NCBI GenBank assembly: GCA_031550535.1 | Contig: JAVBOM010000003.1 | Location: 1-64,000 of the forward strand | Reading direction: 5' to 3' | Origin: Avichristensenella sp031550535 | GTDB lineage: Bacteria; Bacillota; Clostridia; Christensenellales; Aristaeellaceae | DNA: 64,000 bases | In this document: positions 58,180 through 64,000 of the stretch, piece by piece | Layout of the letters: every line of letters starts with the position of its first letter | Position numbering within the stretch: the stretch's first letter is position 1 | Program-made: the position numbers and the translations under genes | The notes under the pieces: generated by a model | What the model was told of the DNA's origin: nothing | The model's database searches: none | Seen by the model: the letters and a program-made list of their open reading frames with translations, nothing else

Positions 58180-59946
58180 TCACTCCTTTCGGCCAGGCCC
58201 GAGGCGCTTCTTTTCGGTATTAAGCGCCTGAATCTCTTGTAGGACAGCTTTTTTCTCGTTCGTGTCGTCGATTGCTTTCAAGCTGCCGTTTAGCTCCAGG
58301 ATGCGATTGTCGATCCACCCCCGCCTCATTTTCTCCAGACAGTCGGTGATCACAGTCATCGTTTCGTCGTCATATAGACGCGGTTCGCGGCCCAAAACCT
58401 CCAACAGCACCGGGCGCACCTCGGGGTCCATCTCGCTTTCCAGCAATGCCGAGGGGCTTTGACCCGATAGCAGCTCTCCGGCGATAAGCCGGTGTGTTTC
58501 GTCCGTAAACCGATCCTTGTCAACGGTTCCCGCCGGAACCAGGCCCGCGCCCATCAGCGTCAGCAGCGTGCGCTCGGCCTGCAGATGATCCGGCAGAAAA
58601 ACCGGGGTCGCCGTTGGTAGTTTTTCCCGGCGAGGGGCTTGTATATGCATAGGCTTTTCCAAAGGGGCCAAGCCAATCTGCTGCACAAGCACTTCCCGGG
58701 TGTATCCGGTCTCCACCACCAGCCGTTTCAGCAGGTTTTCCACCTCCACGGGCTGGGAAACCTTCTTCAAAATGGAAGCGCACGCGATGGCGTACTGTGT
58801 GCGGCCTTCTTCGCCGGACAGGTCCAGGCCGTCCTTGGCGCGGAGCATCCGGTAGCGGGCGGCGGAGAGCGGCGTCAACGCCTCAAACGCCTCGCGGCCA
58901 CGTCCCCGGATGAAATCGTCCGGATCCAGGCCGTCCGGGATGACGAGCACCCGCGCGGGGATGTCCAGGCCCTCAAACACGTCCAGCGCGCGCAGGATCG
59001 CGTTTTGACCCGCGCTATCCCCATCATATGCCACCCATATCTCCGGCGCGTACCGCTTCAGCAGCTTCGCCTGTTCGGGCGTCAGCGCGGTGCCCAGCGT
59101 CGCGACCACGCCGGTAACGCCCTGCCGCGCCAGGGACACGACATCCATGTACCCCTCCACCAGCAGCACCCGGGGCAGGTTGCGTGCCTTGCGCAGCATG
59201 TTGTGCGCGTAGACGTTCAGACGCTTGTTGAACGCCGGAGTGTCCGAGGTATTGAGGTACTTGGGCTGCGCGTCGCCCATGGCCCGGCCGCCAAAGCCCA
59301 GCACCGCGCCGTGCGCGCTGATGATAGGAAACATGGCCCGGTTCCGGAACATATCAAACCGCTTGCCTGAGCCCTTGTCAACGGCGAGCCCCGCCTGAAT
59401 GATCTCCTCCGGGGTGAAGCCCTCCGTGCCCAGCGTTTTCAGGAGTGTATCCCACCCCGGGGGGGACGCGCCCAGGCCGAACGACTTGATCGCGGGATCA
59501 TCCAGGCCGCGCCCGTGCAGGTAAGCAAGAACGTCCGCACCCTCCGGGCCGTAGAGCGTATCGTGGAAAAAATGCGCCGCCCGCCGGTTGATCTCGTAGA
59601 TGCGCTCGCGAACGGTGCGTTGCTGCTGTGCCTGGGCGTTGTCGATCTTCTCCGGGAGCGGGATGCGGAGCTTTTCCGCCAGGAAGCGAACCGCCTCGCC
59701 AAACTCCATGCGCTCCATGTCCATGATAAATTGGAAAACATTGCCACCGGCCTTGCAGCCGAAACAATAATAAAACCCCCGGTCCGAATCGACGCTGAAG
59801 GAGGCGGTCTTTTCGTTATGAAAAGGACACAGACCCCAGTATCTGCGCCCGTTCTGTTTCAGCGGGACATATTCCGAGACGATCGAAGCGATATCCGCGC
59901 GCGCCCGGAGTTCATCAAGCCACTCGGACGGGTACTGCGTTGCCAT
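58180..59946 (-). CDS. dnaG: DNA primase
   Basis: 588 aa. The CHC2 zinc finger (CPFHNEKT near residue 39, YCFGCKAGG near 59) is followed by the TOPRIM domain with LVEGYMDV near 260 and AYDGDSAGQ near 308. The C-terminal helicase-interaction domain follows. Makes RNA primers for replication. ATG 59946 has AAGGAG upstream. The end overlaps the rpoD start region, the classical dnaG-rpoD macromolecular-synthesis operon. Confidence 0.97.
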   Translation of the reverse strand: MATQYPSEWLDELRARADIASIVSEYVPLKQNGRRYWGLCPFHNEKTASFSVDSDRGFYYCFGCKAGGNVFQFIMDMERMEFGEAVRFLAEKLRIPLPEKIDNAQAQQQRTVRERIYEINRRAAHFFHDTLYGPEGADVLAYLHGRGLDDPAIKSFGLGASPPGWDTLLKTLGTEGFTPEEIIQAGLAVDKGSGKRFDMFRNRAMFPIISAHGAVLGFGGRAMGDAQPKYLNTSDTPAFNKRLNVYAHNMLRKARNLPRVLLVEGYMDVVSLARQGVTGVVATLGTALTPEQAKLLKRYAPEIWVAYDGDSAGQNAILRALDVFEGLDIPARVLVIPDGLDPDDFIRGRGREAFEALTPLSAARYRMLRAKDGLDLSGEEGRTQYAIACASILKKVSQPVEVENLLKRLVVETGYTREVLVQQIGLAPLEKPMHIQAPRREKLPTATPVFLPDHLQAERTLLTLMGAGLVPAGTVDKDRFTDETHRLIAGELLSGQSPSALLESEMDPEVRPVLLEVLGREPRLYDDETMTVITDCLEKMRRGWIDNRILELNGSLKAIDDTNEKKAVLQEIQALNTEKKRLGPGRKE

Positions 59947-60038
59947 GGCGTTCTCCTTACACCCTGCATTCATTCGCCGTGCCCACGCATTTTCCTGCTA
60001 GTTTTCGCCATAAAGTTGACACATTCCCCCCGAATGTG

Positions 60039-61046
60039 TCATCCCCGCGCGAATGCGGAAGGGACAAAGACCTCCTCAAAGCAGCGGGCGGCGTAGCGGT
60101 CGGTCATGCCGGCGAGAAAGTCACACACAACCCTTGGCACGCCTTGCGTTTCAGCCCTATGCACATAATCCTTTGGCATCATATCCGGGTTTGATACCGC
60201 GTGATGGAACAGCGCGGTCAGCAGGCGCTCGGCCTTTGCCTCCTCGCGCAGCACCTCCTCGCGCATATAAACGCGATCGTATAAAAACGCACGCAGCGCG
60301 GTGGATGCTTCCCCCACCTCGCGGGACTGCCGCACACCCTCGCCGTCGCCGCTCTCCCGAACGATGTCCACAATCATGGTATCAATCCTCTGGCCGTGGG
60401 TCGCGCCGAGCACGCGCGTCAGTTCCCCCGGGATGTCCCCTTCCGTCAGCACGCCGGCCCGGAGCGCGTCGTCGATGTCGTGGTTGATGTAGGCGATGCG
60501 GTCCGCGCGGGAGACACACTGCCCTTCCAGTGTCATGGGCGGCGTTTTGCCCGAGTGATGCAGGATGCCGTCGCGCACGGCGCGCGTCAGGTTGAGGCCT
60601 CGTCCGTCGTTTTCCAACGACTGGACAATGCGCAGGCTCTGTTCGCGGTGCTTGAAGCCCTCGGCCATCAGCTTGTTCAGGATGCGTTCCCCCATGTGGC
60701 CGTAGGGCGTGTGGCCCAGGTCATGCCCGAGCGCGATGGCCTCGGTCAAATCCTCGTTCAACCGGAGGGCACGCGCCAGCGTCTTGGCGATTTGGGAGAC
60801 CTCCAGCGTGTGCGTCAGCCGGGTTCGGTAGTGGTCGCCCTCCGGGGCGAGGAAGCACTGCGTCTTGTGCATGAGGCGGCGGAACGATTTCGCGTGCAGA
60901 ATGCGGTCGCGGTCACGCTGGAACTCCGTGCGGATATCGTCCGGCGTGACAGGGGCTTCCCGCCCGGATAGCGCGGCCTCGTGCGCCGCCCAAGGCGCGA
61001 GCCATGCGCGCTCCCGTTCTTCCGTCTGCATGCGTATCGTCGTCAT
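60039..61046 (-). CDS. dgt: Deoxyguanosinetriphosphate triphosphohydrolase-like protein
   Basis: 335 aa HD-domain protein of the dGTPase type 2 group. RLTHTLEVSQIA near residue 69, HDLGHTPYGHMGE near 101 and the later YINHDIDDAL near 185 supply the HD metal site. Type 2 members hydrolyse dNTPs to nucleosides and triphosphate. ATG 61046 is preceded by AAAGGAGGTGG; the frame upstream is intergenic repeat. It heads the dgt-dnaG-rpoD-trmK operon. Confidence 0.93.
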   Translation of the reverse strand: MTTIRMQTEERERAWLAPWAAHEAALSGREAPVTPDDIRTEFQRDRDRILHAKSFRRLMHKTQCFLAPEGDHYRTRLTHTLEVSQIAKTLARALRLNEDLTEAIALGHDLGHTPYGHMGERILNKLMAEGFKHREQSLRIVQSLENDGRGLNLTRAVRDGILHHSGKTPPMTLEGQCVSRADRIAYINHDIDDALRAGVLTEGDIPGELTRVLGATHGQRIDTMIVDIVRESGDGEGVRQSREVGEASTALRAFLYDRVYMREEVLREEAKAERLLTALFHHAVSNPDMMPKDYVHRAETQGVPRVVCDFLAGMTDRYAARCFEEVFVPSAFARG

Positions 61047-61474
61047 CAGGCCACCTCCTTTGCAGGATGCGCAGTGTTGTGACAATATATACCACAAAAG
61101 GGAAGGAATTCCTGCATGTTTGCCAAACAGGGGACGCGGAGGAAAGCTGTGTGGGGAAAATGTATGGGATAGGTGCCTGGGTTTTCGCAAAAATCCACAC
61201 GCCCTCAAAGAACGGACCGGCCCGCGCATCCATGCGCGAACCGGTCACCGCGATGATCCATTGTCCGCCTGCCGCTCCCATGACCTGCTGTGCGGCCGGC
61301 TCGGCGCGTCTTACCCCCGCCGCAGGGGTGGCCATTGGCCGTCCGCCTTGTTTGCCGCGCCGCCATGCCGTGCCCAACAGGGCGGACGCGCGATGCGCGC
61401 CCCTACGGCGTGTTGCGCAACCAGCAACATGCGCCCTACCCCTGCTGCCAGGCGGGCATTGGCCGTCCGTCTTG
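61047..61474. repeat. 428-nt intergenic region with hairpins and internal repeats (family D)
   Basis: Near 61087 lies a dgt extended -10 (TGG-TATATA). Then GACCGG-CGCGCAT..ATGCGCG-CCGGTC (61216-61249) and a two-fold imperfect repeat, CATTGGCCGTCCGCCTTG near 61333 and CATTGGCCGTCCGTCTTG near 61457, about 124 nt apart. Between them GGACGCGCGATGCGCGCC and GCGTGTTGCGCAACC are further palindromes. No ORF is credible. Confidence 0.6.
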
Positions 61475-62728
61475 TCACGGCATTTCCGCAATGGCGGGCA
61501 GGGACACCTCGGCGGTGAAGATGTCCTCGTAGCCGAGCGTATCACCCTTCAGCGCGGCTCCGTACACGATCAGGCGGCCGTCCGGGCCGCGCAGAAGGCC
61601 GGAGAGGTACGTGGGATCCGCCCCGATATCGCTGATGAACGCCTCCTCCACGATTTCCCCCGTGCCGTCCAGGCGCAGGAACCAACAGTTGTCCAGCAGC
61701 GGCCACTGGCGGTCTCCCGAGGTATTCGTCTCCGAGACGATCACCACGCCTTCGCCATCCAGCGCGGGCACGATGCCCTTCATCTCCGTCTCGTCATCCC
61801 GCAGGAATGTCTTTGCCCACAGGGTCTTGCCCTCGGCGTCCACGCGGGTGGCAAAGCCCTTGCCGCTGTACCAATCATCGCCTTCCTTCTTAAAGCTGCG
61901 GCGGCCAAACGCGGCCGCGCCGCCGTCCGGCATGGCGGTGAGGCCCTCCAGGTAGGTTGCGTCCTCCCCCTCCAGGCCCCTGGACCAGAGCGTATCGCCC
62001 GCGCCGCTCATCTTGACCAGCATGCCCAACGCGGTCCTGTCTTCCGTGTAGCCACGGCCAGCGGCGATGACGCCGCCTTCCACCGGCACGATGTGTTCAA
62101 GCTGCAGACGGGTGACCTCCGGGACCTCCAAGTCCTTTTCCCATTGGATCGCGCCCGTGAGGTCCACCCGGACCACGAAGGAGGTGTAGTCGAAATCAAA
62201 CTCCGAACCCGGCGCGGAATCCGTGGCCCGCCAGCCGGTGCCGTAGATGCTCTCGCCGTCCGTGGCAAGGGAAAGCGTGCGGGCGGGCAGCGCGGCGGTC
62301 AGTTCCACAGCGCCGTCCGCGCTGACGATCACCAGCTCGCTGCTCTCGTTGTCGTCCTGCGCGTCCGTGAAGCACTTGCGCAGCAGCGCGAAGCGGCCGT
62401 CCGGCAGTGCTACGCCGGACATGAACTCGTCCATCGTGTCCGCATCGCCCAGCACGATGTCCCAGACGATTTCGCCGGAAGCGTCTGTGCGCAGCGCCCA
62501 CGCGTCGTAGACGGGCGAAGGGTTTTTCCGCCCTGTGAGGTCGCCGTCGTCGCTGCGGCTGTTGGCCAGCACCAGCAGGCCGCCGTCCGGCAGGGCGATG
62601 GCTTCGTAGATGTACTCGCCGTGGCTGCCGCCGTAGGTTTTTTGGTTGATGAACTCCGCGAAGGACAGCGCGGGCAGGCAAAGCAATAGGGCCAGGCAGA
62701 GTGCCAGGATTGTGGTACGCTTCTTCAT
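61475..62728 (-). CDS. Secreted beta-propeller (PQQ-like repeat) protein
   Basis: 417 aa. Signal peptide (KKRTTILALCLALLLCLPALSFA, cleaved near residue 24), then about seven ~50-residue blade repeats with ALPDGG/AMPDGG turns and recurring W (GEIVWDI, GAIQWEKDL, GDTLWSRG, GKTLWAKT). No enzyme motif or wall anchor. It is a paralogue of the next gene. Start ATG 62728 with GAGGAGG upstream. Probably an extracellular binding scaffold; function unknown. Confidence 0.85.
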   Translation of the reverse strand: MKKRTTILALCLALLLCLPALSFAEFINQKTYGGSHGEYIYEAIALPDGGLLVLANSRSDDGDLTGRKNPSPVYDAWALRTDASGEIVWDIVLGDADTMDEFMSGVALPDGRFALLRKCFTDAQDDNESSELVIVSADGAVELTAALPARTLSLATDGESIYGTGWRATDSAPGSEFDFDYTSFVVRVDLTGAIQWEKDLEVPEVTRLQLEHIVPVEGGVIAAGRGYTEDRTALGMLVKMSGAGDTLWSRGLEGEDATYLEGLTAMPDGGAAAFGRRSFKKEGDDWYSGKGFATRVDAEGKTLWAKTFLRDDETEMKGIVPALDGEGVVIVSETNTSGDRQWPLLDNCWFLRLDGTGEIVEEAFISDIGADPTYLSGLLRGPDGRLIVYGAALKGDTLGYEDIFTAEVSLPAIAEMP

Positions 62729-62866
62729 GGGGGCCTCCTCGTTGTTTGTCGGGGCTGATGGGTCAACTACAGTCTTGGGGGTGATCTTCGTTTGATGTTC
62801 TCCTAATAAAAAGGCAAGAACAACCCTTTTGTTGCATTATTGGGAAAAATGGAGGAAAATGGTTGA

Positions 62867-64000
62867 TTACGGTTCTGGGGTGATGCCGGGGATGTACACC
62901 TCCGCAAAAACGACGGCATCGAAGGCTGGCAAAACGGGGTCAAAGACATTCAGATGCTGAATGCCGTATACGAGCAGCTTCCCGTCCCCTGCCCATACGA
63001 GGCCGTCCATAAAGATCTGATGATCGTCCGGCAGGTTGGGGATGATCGTTTCGGCGAGGGTTTCCCCACGCTCATCCAGCAGCAGAAACCAGTAGTCGTC
63101 TGTTGTCGTTGGGCTGAGCATGCCGACCGGTTGGCGCTCGTTCGTCTGTCCGGCGATCAGATAGCCGTCCTTGGCGGGAACGACGGCCTTCATCTCGGTT
63201 CCATAACCCCGGAAGAATGTCTTTTCCCAGAGGATGCTGCCGCCGCCGTCCACGCGCAGCGCCACGCCCATGCCGGTATGCGCCTCCGGTACGTTCTCTG
63301 CGGGGACGCTCCGCGTGCCGACAACCAACGCGCCGCCGTCCGGCATGGGCATGAAGTCCCGGATCATCGTCACCGGTATATCCCCTGGAATGCGGGCCGT
63401 CCACAAGGACTTGCCCTGCGCGTCCACTTTCATCAGCACCCCGACCATGAACACCGCCGTGTCCGGCTGGCCATAGCCTAGAAGAAGGAGACCGCCGTCG
63501 CCCGCCTGGGCGATGTAAATCAGACCTGCGTTAAAGAAGCCGTCCGGCAAACAGTCGCGCTCCCAGAGGGTGTCGCCGGTGTCAGCATCCATGCACGCGA
63601 TGACGGGCGTACACGGCACGCCGACGCGGAACATATCCGCGTCCGGCCGCCATTCCAAAACGTACACGTTCCCGCCGTCCTCGCCGATGGCGAGCGCGGA
63701 CGCCGCGGCAGAAACCGGATACGTATTTTCGACGGCGCCGTCCGGGCCGACGATCAGCAGGTCGCAGCGCGCGTTGTCCTTGTTCATGCTCGTGCCCGCG
63801 TAATACCTGCGCAGCAGCGCAGAGCGGCCGTCCGGCAGCGCGGTGCCGCCCGTAAAAAAGCTCAGTTCGCCAGGGATAACCAGTTCCCAGAGCGTTTCGC
63901 CGTCCGCGCCGGTGCGAAAAGCGGCGGCGACGTTTTCCCAGTCGGGCGGGTTTTCCACCATGGTCATGCCGGCGACCACCAGCATTCCGTTATCCGGCAG
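62867..64000 (-). CDS. Secreted beta-propeller protein, paralogue, N-terminus cut by the window edge
   Basis: 378 codons are visible and the frame is open at the right edge (LPDNGMLVVAG continues upstream), so the start and signal peptide lie outside. The same blade pattern appears: ALPDGRSALLRR, PMPDGGALVVG, GDTLWERD, GKSLWTAR, GSILWEKT. Identity with the neighbour is clear in the blade and turn motifs. The two are tandem on one strand, 138 nt apart, and probably arose by duplication. Confidence 0.82.
   Translation of the reverse strand: MPDNGMLVVAGMTMVENPPDWENVAAAFRTGADGETLWELVIPGELSFFTGGTALPDGRSALLRRYYAGTSMNKDNARCDLLIVGPDGAVENTYPVSAAASALAIGEDGGNVYVLEWRPDADMFRVGVPCTPVIACMDADTGDTLWERDCLPDGFFNAGLIYIAQAGDGGLLLLGYGQPDTAVFMVGVLMKVDAQGKSLWTARIPGDIPVTMIRDFMPMPDGGALVVGTRSVPAENVPEAHTGMGVALRVDGGGSILWEKTFFRGYGTEMKAVVPAKDGYLIAGQTNERQPVGMLSPTTTDDYWFLLLDERGETLAETIIPNLPDDHQIFMDGLVWAGDGKLLVYGIQHLNVFDPVLPAFDAVVFAEVYIPGITPEP

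Overview
The window reads as a chromosomal segment of an anaerobic, low-motility Firmicute of the class Clostridia with an unusually GC-rich genome. The reasons are a single-chain pyruvate:ferredoxin oxidoreductase, the dgt-dnaG-rpoD-trmK-Nif3-zinc-ribbon block, the darA-holB-ricT block, strong AGGAGG ribosome sites with many GTG and TTG starts, and no outer-membrane genes. I see no rRNA, tRNA, CRISPR array, transposase or prophage. Christensenellales or a related gut lineage is a guess from style only.

Layout. 1-8724 (minus): two helical-repeat proteins, hslO, a methyltransferase, a YesL-like membrane protein and a heterodimeric ABC exporter. 8995-13614: a fucose-isomerase-like enzyme, an ABC permease/ATPase pair and a MarR regulator. 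13944-17494 (plus): a ZorA/MotA-like plus OmpA/MotB-like motor pair and a four-LysM protein. 17553-22223 (minus): a second heterodimeric ABC exporter with a methyltransferase, preceded by a promoter, a 26-codon leader ORF and an intrinsic terminator. 22567-28603: DegV, TcdA, an orphan solute-binding protein, MTA/SAH nucleosidase, a pyrophosphatase-like protein, an ASCH protein and endonuclease IV. 28606-31513: ricT-holB-darA and a small redox-type protein. 31751-36748: pyruvate:ferredoxin oxidoreductase under a consensus promoter, divergent from an FAD/Rieske oxidoreductase. 36826-43181: an ECF sigma/anti-sigma pair, a glycerol-3-phosphate oxidation operon (FAD dehydrogenase, NAD/FAD partner, DUF1667, YlxP-like) and a glycerophosphodiester phosphodiesterase. 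43272-48921: a secreted LRR protein, a membrane protein, a Cd/Zn ATPase with separate metallochaperone and CadC regulator, and the polyprenyl-phosphate transporter PopT. 49161-53827: an Hpt protein, pyruvate kinase, MATE and PAP2. 54051-61046: the replication/sigma-factor operon. 61475-64000: twin secreted beta-propeller proteins.

The most unusual content is between the genes. Eighteen copies of a roughly 55-nt two-hairpin element (family A) are scattered through the window. Both stems vary by compensatory changes. Six copies start within about 16 nt of an extended -10 promoter, always with the same hairpin first, so they would form the 5' end of the mRNA. Others begin at or overlap stop codons. 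Two copies carry a related ~100-nt insert. A second, longer hairpin-chain element (family B) follows two stop codons, 31 kb apart. Two leader regions (22314-22523 and 42237-42338) look like attenuators or small RNAs. The first resembles in layout the B. subtilis bmrB leader of the bmrCD exporter operon. Together with the orphan ZorAB-like motor with a cell-wall-length coiled coil, these are the best candidates for undescribed biology.
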